Of a stretch of DNA of 64,000 nucleotides, positions 41,143-49,502 are shown piece by piece. The notes under the pieces are model-generated. The model was not told where the DNA came from. It ran no database searches and worked only from the letters and a program-made list of their open reading frames with translations. Made by a program: the position numbers and the translations under genes. Source of the stretch: Methanocorpusculum sp. (GTDB lineage: Archaea; Halobacteriota; Methanomicrobia; Methanomicrobiales; Methanocorpusculaceae). How positions within the stretch are numbered: position 1 is the stretch's first letter; every line of letters begins with the position of its first letter. The stretch spans positions 1 through 64,000 of the forward strand of contig DALTWK010000008.1 of assembly GCA_029987115.1 (NCBI GenBank), given 5' to 3'.

Positions 41143-43449
41143 ATGTATTACATGAGTACAATGGTTGAAGCACCGAATATCTTATGGCTCAAAGACATCC
41201 GCAATACCGACATCCCATCGGTCGGCGGAAAAGGAGCATCCCTTGGGGAAATGACTCACGTTGGTCTGCCTGTTCCAGGAGCATTCGTTGTCACTGCCCA
41301 GGCATTCCGTCGATTCCTTCAGCTTACAAAGTTGGAAGACACACTATTCCCAATGCTTGAAGCATTAGATGTTGATGACAATGATGCATTAAACGCAACG
41401 TCTGATAAAGCAAAAGTCATGGTTGAAACCGCAATCATGCCGGATGTTATCAAGAAAGAGATTCTTGAAGCATACAAACAAATGGAAAAAGGCAACAAAA
41501 CAGTTGTTGCAGTCAGATCATCAGCAACAGCTGAAGATCTTCCAGATGCATCATTCGCGGGACAGCAGGATACCTACTTGAATATTGTAGGCGACGAAGA
41601 TGTTATCGATGCAGTCCAACGCTGCTGGGCATCACTCTACACAGCAAGAGCAATCTACTACCGCTCCAAGAATGGTTTTGATGACAGAAATGTCAACATC
41701 GCAGTAGTCGTCCAGCAACTTGTCTTCTCTCAAAGAGCAGGTGTCATGTTCTCATCGCACCCAATATCTGGTGCAAAGACGGTTATCATCGAAGGTTCGT
41801 GGGGTCTTGGTGAAGCAATCGTATCTGGTACCGTTTCACCGGACAATTATGTCTACGATAGGAAGACCAAAAAAGTTGTCAACAAAACCATTGCCAACAA
41901 ATCCGTAGAAATCATTCCAGATGGTAAGAAGGGAACGAAAGTTTCTCCAGTTCCTGAAGAGAGACAAAACACCCAAGTCTTATCCGACAGTGATGTCGAG
42001 GCACTAGCTGAATACGCTGTCAAATCCGAAGAACACTACAAAAATCCACAGGATATGGAGTGGGGAATTGTCGATGGGAAGATTTACATCCTCCAGTCAA
42101 GACCAATTACTACCATAAAGAAAGACACCAAAAAAGCTGCTGAAACAAAAGAAGCACCACAGGGCGAGCTTAAGCACATCCTTCAAGGATACGGAGCATC
42201 TCCAGGAATTGTTACCGGAAAAGTTTGTATTGTAATGGATGTCAGAGAAACCTCCAAAGTTCAGGAAGGAGACATCATGGTTGCAACCATGACAAATCCA
42301 GACATGGTCCCTGCAATGAAGAAAGTTGCCGGTATCATTACCGATGAAGGAGGCATGACATGTCACGCTGCAATCGTTTCCCGTGAACTCGGAACACCTG
42401 CAGTCGTCGGAACTAAAAAGGCAACAACCCTTTTGAAAGACGGTCAAATTGTCACCATAGATGGTGAGAAAGGTCTCATTTACGAAGGGGCAATTTCAGC
42501 TGAACCAGTTGCACCACAAACAGCTGCACCAACAATTGTCGCAGCTGCAGCTCCTATTATCACGGCAACCTCAGTTAAGGTCAATGTTTCTATGCCTGAA
42601 GCTGCAAAACGGGCTGCTGCAACAGGAGCAGACGGTGTCGGCCTTCTCCGCATTGAACATCTGATTATCGGTCTCAACAAAACCCCTTCCTGGTATATAA
42701 AGAATAATAAACAGGAAGAATTCATTGGAGAACTAGAACGCGGCATCAGAACAGTTCTTGATGAGTTCCGCGGAAAGCCTGTATGGGTCCGTACTATTGA
42801 CTCACCAACAGATGAATTCCTCAATATGAAAGGCGGAGAAGACGAGCCACATGAACACAACCCAATGCTCGGTTTCCGTGGACTGCGTCGCGATCTTCGA
42901 CAAAAAGAACAATTCCGCATGCAGGCAGAAGCATTCAAACGCTTATGGGAAGCAGGATATGATAACCTTGGTGTCATGTTCCCGCTTGTTCAGCACCCGC
43001 GTGAATTCATCGAAGCAAAAGAACAGTTCCGTGCATGGGGACTGCCTGTTGATGAGATGGCACTCGGAATTATGGTTGAAATTCCAGCCTCAGCAGTAAT
43101 CATTGATGAGTTTATCAAGGCAGGTATCAAATTCTGCTCTTTCGGAACCAACGACCTTATCCAGTACACCCTTGCTATCGACCGAAACAACGGTATGATT
43201 GGCGACATGTATGAACCGGAACACCCTGCGGTAAAACGCCTGATAGCCAACTGTATCAAGCAGTGTCGCGAAGCGGGTGTTGAATGTTCCATCTGTGGTC
43301 AGGCAGGTTCGGATCCGAAGTTCGTCAAATGGCTTGTCCAACAAGGAATATACAGTGTTTCATCCAACATTGACGCAATCCCGAAGATTAGGGAGACTGT
43401 CGCAAAGACCGAGAGACAGATGATTCTATCTCTTGCTCTCAAACAATAA
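41143..43449 (+). CDS. ppsA: Phosphoenolpyruvate synthase
   Basis: A 768-residue PEP synthase, making PEP from pyruvate, ATP and water for gluconeogenesis. Domains in order: ATP-binding (VGGKGASLGEMTHVGLPVPGAFVVT; AVRSSATAEDLPDASFAGQQDTYLN near 120), phosphohistidine (GGMTCHAAIVSRELGTPAVVG near 405), and a C-terminal PEP/pyruvate TIM barrel (CSFGTNDLIQYTLAIDRNN; ECSICGQAGSDP). An Ala/Pro-rich linker (about 452-475) follows the phosphohistidine domain. The start could be ATG 41143, 41152 or 41161. Codon bias is high. A T-run (43453-43459) follows the stop. Confidence 0.95.
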   Translation: MYYMSTMVEAPNILWLKDIRNTDIPSVGGKGASLGEMTHVGLPVPGAFVVTAQAFRRFLQLTKLEDTLFPMLEALDVDDNDALNATSDKAKVMVETAIMPDVIKKEILEAYKQMEKGNKTVVAVRSSATAEDLPDASFAGQQDTYLNIVGDEDVIDAVQRCWASLYTARAIYYRSKNGFDDRNVNIAVVVQQLVFSQRAGVMFSSHPISGAKTVIIEGSWGLGEAIVSGTVSPDNYVYDRKTKKVVNKTIANKSVEIIPDGKKGTKVSPVPEERQNTQVLSDSDVEALAEYAVKSEEHYKNPQDMEWGIVDGKIYILQSRPITTIKKDTKKAAETKEAPQGELKHILQGYGASPGIVTGKVCIVMDVRETSKVQEGDIMVATMTNPDMVPAMKKVAGIITDEGGMTCHAAIVSRELGTPAVVGTKKATTLLKDGQIVTIDGEKGLIYEGAISAEPVAPQTAAPTIVAAAAPIITATSVKVNVSMPEAAKRAAATGADGVGLLRIEHLIIGLNKTPSWYIKNNKQEEFIGELERGIRTVLDEFRGKPVWVRTIDSPTDEFLNMKGGEDEPHEHNPMLGFRGLRRDLRQKEQFRMQAEAFKRLWEAGYDNLGVMFPLVQHPREFIEAKEQFRAWGLPVDEMALGIMVEIPASAVIIDEFIKAGIKFCSFGTNDLIQYTLAIDRNNGMIGDMYEPEHPAVKRLIANCIKQCREAGVECSICGQAGSDPKFVKWLVQQGIYSVSSNIDAIPKIRETVAKTERQMILSLALKQ

Positions 43450-44293
43450 TCTTTTTTTACGAATTCGAAAAACATAGAATTCTAATAGAACCAACAGAAT
43501 CAATTTATTGATTTATACAATTTTTTAGGAAAAGAATCCAAAATTTCGCCTATTTTCATTTTGAGAATTGACCATCATTTCTTCGGAAATACTCCAAACG
43601 CGCATAAAAATTCATAGGTATGACTGATAATGAGTAAGATGTACGCTGAGATAATTATATCCCTAAAATTCAGTTAAGTGATCTTTTAGAAAAGCATGAG
43701 AGCAGATCCGGGTGGTGTACCGCTCTCCCGACACTATATGCTGTCACAAGAGATAATGTTGGCAATCGATGCAGCAAACGCATATCATCTCCTGCATCGA
43801 ATTTTGACATTGGTGCGGTTCCACTTCAAAGAGTGGTTTTTATCTATGAAGAAACTTGCAATAAATCAAGGTCGGGTTTCCCCGCTGACATTCGAGTGTC
43901 TGTCGTCATCAAATCATGCAAATCCTACACCCCAGCAGCACTTATATCTCTCAAATGCATAGTATGATGCAGTCATCTGAAAATACGCACATAAAGCAAG
44001 AGGGGGGCAGGGGGAAACCGGATTATATACGAAGTCCAATACATTCTCATGAGAGCAGAAATGAACCGGCACACGATCTCATCTCCTTCTTCTATCCGAA
44101 TTCTTTGTGCCTCTTCTTCTGCGGAATTTACTGTTCCAACGGTAAAACAAACGGTAAAACAACGGTATAATTTCACTCCTTTTCCTAAAAAACGACCAAT
44201 ATTTGCGTAAACAGGTTTTTTAAAAATCCTGGAAAAACGGTAAAATGAAGTGCCGGATTCAGCCGTTACTCATAAAAAAATACATTCGAAAGA
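43450..44293. other. 844-base spacer at a change of base composition
   Basis: No convincing gene lies in this stretch between the ppsA and znuB stops. The left part has a T-run terminator (43453-43459). A small structured region at 43696-43730 can form GAGAGC/GCTCTC (43698-43703, 43722-43727), followed by GACA/TGTC. Short reading frames at 43696-43962 and 43916-44170 give no recognisable protein and have odd composition. Tandem AACGGTAAAACA repeats start at 44138. Genes on the two sides differ clearly in base composition, so this is the boundary of two compositional domains. Confidence 0.6.
44138..44171. repeat. Three tandem copies of a 12-base AACGGTAAAACA unit
   Basis: AACGGTAAAACA occurs at 44138-44149 and 44150-44161, with a diverged third copy ACGGTATAATTT overlapping at 44161-44172. 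A further isolated AACGGTAAAAT lies at 44236-44246. The block is 120-155 bases past the znuB stop on the downstream side. Clustered repeats of this size can be protein-binding sites, but no partner is evident. Confidence 0.55.
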
Positions 44294-45124
44294 TTACGCA
44301 CGAATCTGTTTTTTCCGGTTCCGTTTTACCAGCGTCACCGCATAAATGACCGCGTAGCAGAGAACTGCAAGAATCACAATCGCCGCTCCGGATGCAATAT
44401 CCAATGCATATGACACCAGAAGTCCGGCCCAGCAGAAGAGCACGCCGAAGACGGCAGCAAGAATCATGCGTTTCGTTAAGTTGTGCGACAGAAGCGACGC
44501 ACTTGCCGCAGGCGCTGCGAGAAGTGCAATCACGAGAATAATTCCGGCAACGCGAATCAGCACCACAACTGTCACTGCTATCAGCACCAGTAAGAGATAC
44601 TCAAGAAACGTCGTGCGCATTCCGCGAATCGCTGCAAACTGCGAATCGAACAGAAACGCCTTCAGGTCATGGAAGAGCATCACAACGACCAAAACCACAA
44701 GCACTGTGAGGCCAAGCATCAAAAGCAGCTCCGACCGCGTCACGGAAAGAATGTTTCCGAACAGATACGAGGTCATGTCCGGCGGATAGCCCGGCACCAG
44801 ACCGATAAACGCAATGCCGAGCGCCATACCAAGCGACCAGAACAAGGCAATCAGCACATCGGTCTGCACTTTGCCCCGGCGTTTCGCACATCCGATGCCG
44901 AACGCCGCAAGAACAGCCGCAAGAAACGCACCAAGCATCGGCGGGAATCCGACCAGATAGCCGAGACCGACGCCGCCGTAGGCCGTATGCGCAATGCCGC
45001 CTCCAATCATCACCATCTTCTTTTCGACAATGATGACGCCGATAATGCCGCAGACAATGCTTGCTAAAAGACCTGCAATCACCGCGTTTTGCAGAAACTC
45101 ATAGGTAAAGAGTTCAGGTATCAT
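44294..45124 (-). CDS. znuB: Zinc/manganese-type ABC transporter permease
   Basis: A 276-residue ABC-3 family permease with about eight membrane segments. It opens with FLQNAVIAGLLASIVCGIIGVIIVEKKMVMIGGGIAHTAYGGVGLGYLVG, the typical ZnuB/TroC start, and has the cytoplasmic loop FDSQFAAIRGMRTTFLEYLLLVLIA near residue 160. Third gene of znuA-znuC-znuB, overlapping znuC by four bases. The specific metal cannot be proved, but the binding protein suggests zinc or manganese. Confidence 0.9.
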   Translation of the reverse strand: MIPELFTYEFLQNAVIAGLLASIVCGIIGVIIVEKKMVMIGGGIAHTAYGGVGLGYLVGFPPMLGAFLAAVLAAFGIGCAKRRGKVQTDVLIALFWSLGMALGIAFIGLVPGYPPDMTSYLFGNILSVTRSELLLMLGLTVLVVLVVVMLFHDLKAFLFDSQFAAIRGMRTTFLEYLLLVLIAVTVVVLIRVAGIILVIALLAAPAASASLLSHNLTKRMILAAVFGVLFCWAGLLVSYALDIASGAAIVILAVLCYAVIYAVTLVKRNRKKQIRA

Positions 45125-45828
45125 GTCATCCCTCCGTAGAGCTCACGGAAGACCGCATCCGGAATGTCAGGAGACCCCTGATAAACAACTTCGCGGTCGA
45201 GACAGATAAGACTCGAAACCGCAGACGTCACCGCACACCGGTCATGGGTAATCAGTACCACCGTTATCGTCTTGTTTAAGTCCTGCAGCAGTTTGTAGAT
45301 ATGTTCCCGCGAGGCAGGGTCGATACTTGCATCCGGTTCATCCAGCAGCAGCAGCGACGGATTGCCGGCAAGCGCACGGGCAATCAGCACCCGCTGAAAC
45401 TCTCCGCCGGACAAATCAGAAATACGGCGTGAGGCAAGATGGGCGATTCCGACTTTTTCCATCTGCAGCTTCGCCTGTTCCCGGTCAGCTTTCCGGAACC
45501 GGAAAAACGGATGGAGACCGCCGGTCAGCATGCCGGTTAACACAGCCTCCTCCACCGTTATCGGGAACTGCCGGTCGACTTCGGCAAACTGCGGAACATA
45601 GCCGACTTTTGACCGGTTCTCCTTCACGCTTCCGCCGAACAGTTCGATGGTTCCTGTCTCAACCGGCACCAGACCGAGCAGCGCTTTTGCGAGCGTCGAC
45701 TTTCCACCGCCGTTCGGTCCGATGATGCCGACGAATTCTCCTTCCTGTATCTCCAGGGAAATGTCGCTCAAGGCAGGCGTTGTTTCGTAGAAGACGTTCA
45801 GGTTCCGAATCGCAATAACCGGCGTCAC
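45121..45828 (-). CDS. znuC: Zinc/manganese-type ABC transporter ATP-binding protein
   Basis: A 235-residue ABC ATPase with Walker A GPNGGGKSTLAKAL near residue 37, Q-loop VPQFAEVDRQFP, signature LSGGEFQRVLIARAL near residue 138, Walker B LLLLDEPDASIDP and switch LITHDRCAV. The 'SIDP' and the short form are typical of metal importers of this class. It overlaps znuA and znuB by four bases on either side, so the three proteins are translationally coupled. Confidence 0.93.
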   Translation of the reverse strand: MTPVIAIRNLNVFYETTPALSDISLEIQEGEFVGIIGPNGGGKSTLAKALLGLVPVETGTIELFGGSVKENRSKVGYVPQFAEVDRQFPITVEEAVLTGMLTGGLHPFFRFRKADREQAKLQMEKVGIAHLASRRISDLSGGEFQRVLIARALAGNPSLLLLDEPDASIDPASREHIYKLLQDLNKTITVVLITHDRCAVTSAVSSLICLDREVVYQGSPDIPDAVFRELYGGMT

Positions 45829-46679
45829 CGTGCTTCCTCTCCGATTAGTTCTGCCATCACCCGCAGATTCATCAGATAGTCGTCTGAGAGCGGGGAAAGT
45901 GCAATGCAGACTCCGTTAATCGCCTCGGCAAACTGCCGTATCTGACTTCCCCCTGACTCCTCCTGGTAGAAGACGGTGGTGATGCCAAGAGTCCGTGCTA
46001 AGTCCTCAAGCTGCATCCGGTGCTCGATGGTTGCTTCCTTGCCTTCTTCTTCCAGCACTGCCATGACAAGACCGAAGTCGTCAGCAAAGTAGCCGAACGC
46101 CGGATGGTCGGCGATGAAGGTCTTTCCCTTTGCCGGCAAAAGAAGAGAAGAAATCTCTTTTTCACATGCTTCTAGTTCTGCAATATACTGCCGGGCGTTT
46201 GCCTGATAGAAAGAAGCATGCTCAGAATCAATGATAGACAACTCGTCAGCGATCGCTTCCACCATCACCGCCGCACGTTTCGGGGAAAGCCAGATATGCG
46301 GGTCGCGGGTTTTTCCAATCAACAAATCGGGATATACAACAGACACCTTCTTTTCCAGCGCAACATACCGTGTTGCCGGATTCAGCGACGGAAGAATCGA
46401 ACTCTCGGCAGGAATGCCGATGCCGAAGTAGACATCCGCTTCCGTACACTTCTGCATCTGTTTTGCCGTCGGCTCGTAGTTTTCCGGACTGTATCCCGGC
46501 GGAATCATCACCACAATATCTGCAAGGTCGCCTGCAACCGCCCGCACAAAGGTCTCTTCCGGCACAATGGAGACGCCTACCACAAGCTTTCCGTCGTCCG
46601 CTGGAGCATACGTTCCCGTACAGCCTGCAGCGAAAAGAAGAGCCAAAAGGATACCAGCAACGAGAAGAAGACGGCGCAT
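45825..46679 (-). CDS. znuA: Zinc/manganese-type ABC transporter substrate-binding lipoprotein
   Basis: A 284-residue cluster A-I metal-binding protein. The signal (3-19) ends in a lipobox with Cys20 (FAAGC). Metal-ligand regions are DPHIWLSPKRAAVMVEAI near residue 126 and FIADHPAFGYFADDFGL near residue 188. The first ligand, normally His in PHxYEPT, is replaced: the stretch reads SPENYEPTAKQM. The His-rich loop typical of many zinc binders is absent. These changes leave the metal uncertain (zinc, manganese or iron). A palindrome covers its promoter. Confidence 0.87.
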   Translation of the reverse strand: MRRLLLVAGILLALLFAAGCTGTYAPADDGKLVVGVSIVPEETFVRAVAGDLADIVVMIPPGYSPENYEPTAKQMQKCTEADVYFGIGIPAESSILPSLNPATRYVALEKKVSVVYPDLLIGKTRDPHIWLSPKRAAVMVEAIADELSIIDSEHASFYQANARQYIAELEACEKEISSLLLPAKGKTFIADHPAFGYFADDFGLVMAVLEEEGKEATIEHRMQLEDLARTLGITTVFYQEESGGSQIRQFAEAINGVCIALSPLSDDYLMNLRVMAELIGEEAR

Positions 46680-46685
46680 ACTATT

Positions 46686-46708
46686 CAGTATTGTTATATT
46701 AGATACTG
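46686..46708 (-). promoter_or_regulatory. Inverted repeat over the znuA promoter
   Basis: CAGTAT (46686-46691) and ATACTG (46703-46708) form a perfect palindrome with an 11-base spacer. Read in the direction of znuA the spacer is CTAATATAACA, a TATA-like element 13-24 bases before the ATG. Position and symmetry suggest an operator for a metal-sensing repressor (DtxR/MntR or similar), inferred from context only. Confidence 0.45.
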
Positions 46709-46760
46709 GTAGGGTATTGGTCTTTCGTTATCCGCCAAACCCCGGAAAAAAAGAAGAAAA

Positions 46761-46982
46761 TCAGGAGTGTTCCACGTCGATTGCGCACTCGCTGCGTTTT
46801 GCTGTCGGAACCATGTTGCGGCGGCTTTCGTATTTGTCGCAGGTAAAGCCTTCTTTGGGGACCGGCTGCGGAATCTCGATGCCGTCTTTGCAGGTCAGGA
46901 AGTAGTTGTAGAAACCGCGTTCCTTATCGAAGGTGTATTTGTAGCTGTCACGTTTTGTACAGGTTAAACAGGGGACTACCAT
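46761..46982 (-). CDS. Small cysteine-rich protein of unknown function
   Basis: A 73-residue protein with CLTC at residues 5-8, two more cysteines near residue 31 (LTCKDG) and 48 (FTCDKY), and one at 66. The cysteines suggest zinc or Fe-S binding. It is charged, has no membrane segment, and is not a family I can name. It has a ribosome site and ATG at 46982, with 62 bases to the divergent uvrC start, so it is a separate transcript from znuA. Confidence 0.6.
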   Translation of the reverse strand: MVVPCLTCTKRDSYKYTFDKERGFYNYFLTCKDGIEIPQPVPKEGFTCDKYESRRNMVPTAKRSECAIDVEHS

Positions 46983-47045
46983 AGTTTATCCTTGGAGTGA
47001 ATCAGACATTAACTTATCTATTAGTACCGCCCATCTAACAAGTAC

Positions 47046-48608
47046 ATGGCACATCCTGATATCTCGGAAGTTCCGCACACGCCCGGCTGCTATCTCTACA
47101 AAGACAGCAGTGGCACTATCATCTATGTCGGGAAAGCCAAAGATCTGAAACGGCGGGTCTCCTCGTACTTCCAGAAAAAGGATCATGACCCGAAGACGAA
47201 GAAACTGGTCGAAACCATCGCATCGTTTGAATATATCGTGACCAGAACCGATGAGGAAGCGTATCTCCTGGAAAACACGCTCATCAAAAAACACGCGCCG
47301 AAATTCAATATCGACTTGAAAGATGCCAAGTCCTACGCATACATCGAACTGACCAAAGAACCGTTCCCGCGCATCTGCATCGCCCGCAACAAAAAAGGCA
47401 GCGGCCAGTACTTCGGTCCGTTCGTCTCTGGAAAGGAACGCGACTACTGTCTTGCCGTCGTCAAGAAAACGTTTCGTCTGCGCTCCTGCAAAACCATGCC
47501 GAAGAATCACCGTTCCTGTCTCCGCTACCATATCGGAAACTGCACGGGACCCTGCATCGGCGCCGTCACCGAAGACGAGTACCGCAAACAGTGCAGCTAC
47601 GCTAAAGATGCGCTGAAAGGAAACACCAAAGACCTCATCAAAGCGCTTGAAGCAGAAATGGAAGACCACTCCGGAAAGCTGGAGTTCGAAGACGCTCTGC
47701 GGTGCCGCGACATGATTACCGCGGTCAAAAACCTTTCCGAGCGTCAGTACGTTGCCCGGAAAAGCGACCATGACGAGGATGTGGTCGCCTACCGCGTCGA
47801 CAAAAGCACGGTCTATCTGATGGTCTTCCACGTCTACCGCGGAACGCTTGGAGGAAGAGAAGAGTTCATCTTTGAGTATACCGACGGATGCTTCGAAGAG
47901 TTCATCTCCCGCTACTACGCAGAAAACAAAGTCCCGAAAGAACTTATCACCGAAGAAGAACTCGACGAATCCTTACTCCCGTACCTCGAAACCTTGGCCG
48001 GCCATAAAGTTCAGCTGACCTGCCCGAAGTCAGGAGCGAAAAAGCAGCTGGTCGACCTCGCCGGAAAAAACATCGAAACCATCCACTTCGGCGAAGACAT
48101 CAAAGTCGCAGAACTCCAGCGTGAACTCCACCTCCCCTCACCCCCGAACGTCATCGAGTGCTTCGATATCTCGCACCTCTCAGGAACTGACACCGTCGCT
48201 TCCATGGTCCAGTTCCGCCACGGAAAACCGGACAAACGAAACTACCGGAGATTCAAAATCAAAACCGTCGACGGCATCGACGACTTCGCTTCCATGGAAG
48301 AAGTGGTGCACCGCCGCTATGCAAGACTCCTCAAAGAAGACAAAGATTTGCCCGACCTCATCCTCATCGACGGCGGAAAAGGCCAGCTGAGTTCTGCTAA
48401 ACGCGTACTCGACAGACTCGAGGTCGACGTCCCGGTCATCTCGCTTGCTGAAAAGAACGAAGAGGTCTTTGTCTCCGGCGTGCCGTTCCCGCTCCCGTTC
48501 GACAAAAAGACCAAAGCGAATATGTATCTGCAGGAAATCCGCGACGAAGCCCACCGGTTCGCCATCACCTACAACCGTCTTTTGAGGAGCAAACGCGCCC
48601 TCAAATGA
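47046..48608 (+). CDS. uvrC: Excinuclease UvrC, short form
   Basis: A 520-residue nucleotide-excision repair endonuclease. The N-terminal GIY-YIG domain reads GCYLYKDSSGTIIYVGKAKDLKRRVSSYF near residues 15-43, followed by FNIDLKDAKSYAYIELT, a cysteine set RSCLRYHIGNCTGPCIG near residue 157, a UvrB-binding segment (about 190-225), and a C-terminal RNase H-like nuclease (VIECFDISHLSGTDTVASMV, then LILIDGGKGQLSSA). The protein ends at DEAHRFAITYNRLLRSKR and lacks the usual C-terminal helix-hairpin-helix domain (normal length about 600). UvrA and UvrB genes are not in the window. Confidence 0.93.
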   Translation: MAHPDISEVPHTPGCYLYKDSSGTIIYVGKAKDLKRRVSSYFQKKDHDPKTKKLVETIASFEYIVTRTDEEAYLLENTLIKKHAPKFNIDLKDAKSYAYIELTKEPFPRICIARNKKGSGQYFGPFVSGKERDYCLAVVKKTFRLRSCKTMPKNHRSCLRYHIGNCTGPCIGAVTEDEYRKQCSYAKDALKGNTKDLIKALEAEMEDHSGKLEFEDALRCRDMITAVKNLSERQYVARKSDHDEDVVAYRVDKSTVYLMVFHVYRGTLGGREEFIFEYTDGCFEEFISRYYAENKVPKELITEEELDESLLPYLETLAGHKVQLTCPKSGAKKQLVDLAGKNIETIHFGEDIKVAELQRELHLPSPPNVIECFDISHLSGTDTVASMVQFRHGKPDKRNYRRFKIKTVDGIDDFASMEEVVHRRYARLLKEDKDLPDLILIDGGKGQLSSAKRVLDRLEVDVPVISLAEKNEEVFVSGVPFPLPFDKKTKANMYLQEIRDEAHRFAITYNRLLRSKRALK

Positions 48609-48648
48609 CAAACCATTATACGTCACAAGACCCAAGAATCAAGTAATC

Positions 48649-49452
48649 ATGATTCATATTATCCCGAAACCGACTGACACGCCGGGGGACAACTCGACAG
48701 CTATGGTCATGGACGCCTTAACCAAAATGGGTGTCCCCTACCAGGTCCTCGATTTATCCTCAGTCGACCCCTTCAATCTGCCGGTCACCGGCGAAACCAT
48801 CTGGGCCTGCGGCATCAAGCAGGACGGTGTCCAGTTCGAACTCTTAAAAGCACTCGAGATGGAAAACCGCGTCATCAACTCGACCGAAGCTATCGCCACC
48901 TGTGCAAGCAAAGTGACGACGACGGCAAAACTCTTCAACATCGGCGCACCAAGCCCGGACACCTGCTTTACCAACGACAAAGCCGTTGTCCAGAAGTTCG
49001 TCGATGCCCACGGCGGAAAAGCCGTCTACAAACCGGTCTACGGTTTCGACGGAAACGGCATCTATATGTTCCACTCGGCTGACGAAATCAAAGAGGAACC
49101 GCCGTACTATGTCCAGGAATACGTGAAAAACGACCGTGATTTCAGAATCTTTGTCATCGGCTACAAGGCAGTCGGCGCCATCAAGCGTGTTTCAGAACAC
49201 TTAACGCACAACATCCACCAGGGAGGCACCGGATGTGCCATTGAAATCCCGAAAGACATGGCAGAAGCAGCCGAAGCGGCAGCCCGCGCCGTCAACATCG
49301 ACTACTGCGGTGTCGATCTTCTTCCGCTCGAAGGAGGAGGATACACCTGTCTTGAGGTCAACGGTACGCCGAACTGGCACTGCATGACCGCCCCGATTCC
49401 GCGGCTGCTTGCCGAATACCTGGTTGAGCAGGACAAACTCAGCCGGAAATAA
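48649..49452 (+). CDS. RimK-type ATP-grasp alpha-L-glutamate ligase, probably MptN-like
   Basis: A 267-residue ATP-grasp ligase. The N-terminus is the short RimK pre-ATP domain; core motifs are KPVYGFDGNGIYMF near residue 125, VQEYVKNDRDFRIFVIGYKAVGAIKR near residue 152, GGTGCAIEIP, and the catalytic CLEVNGTPNWHCM near residue 240. In methanogens this class adds glutamate to tetrahydromethanopterin (MptN) or to F420 (CofF); which one cannot be settled here. The N-terminus fits MptN better. It lies 40 bases after uvrC. Confidence 0.83.
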   Translation: MIHIIPKPTDTPGDNSTAMVMDALTKMGVPYQVLDLSSVDPFNLPVTGETIWACGIKQDGVQFELLKALEMENRVINSTEAIATCASKVTTTAKLFNIGAPSPDTCFTNDKAVVQKFVDAHGGKAVYKPVYGFDGNGIYMFHSADEIKEEPPYYVQEYVKNDRDFRIFVIGYKAVGAIKRVSEHLTHNIHQGGTGCAIEIPKDMAEAAEAAARAVNIDYCGVDLLPLEGGGYTCLEVNGTPNWHCMTAPIPRLLAEYLVEQDKLSRK

Positions 49453-49502
49453 CCCTCTTTTTTCACGAAATCGTATTATTGATTCAGCACACACAATATA
49501 GT

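Noticed and set aside
43696..43962. An 88-codon open frame in the large spacer
   Set aside because: No recognisable family, atypical composition, and overlap with hairpin-forming sequence; kept only as part of the spacer description.
46986..47831. A 281-codon open frame on the minus strand opposite uvrC
   Set aside because: It lies entirely against a well-supported uvrC gene, its composition is that of a reverse shadow, and no protein family is visible.
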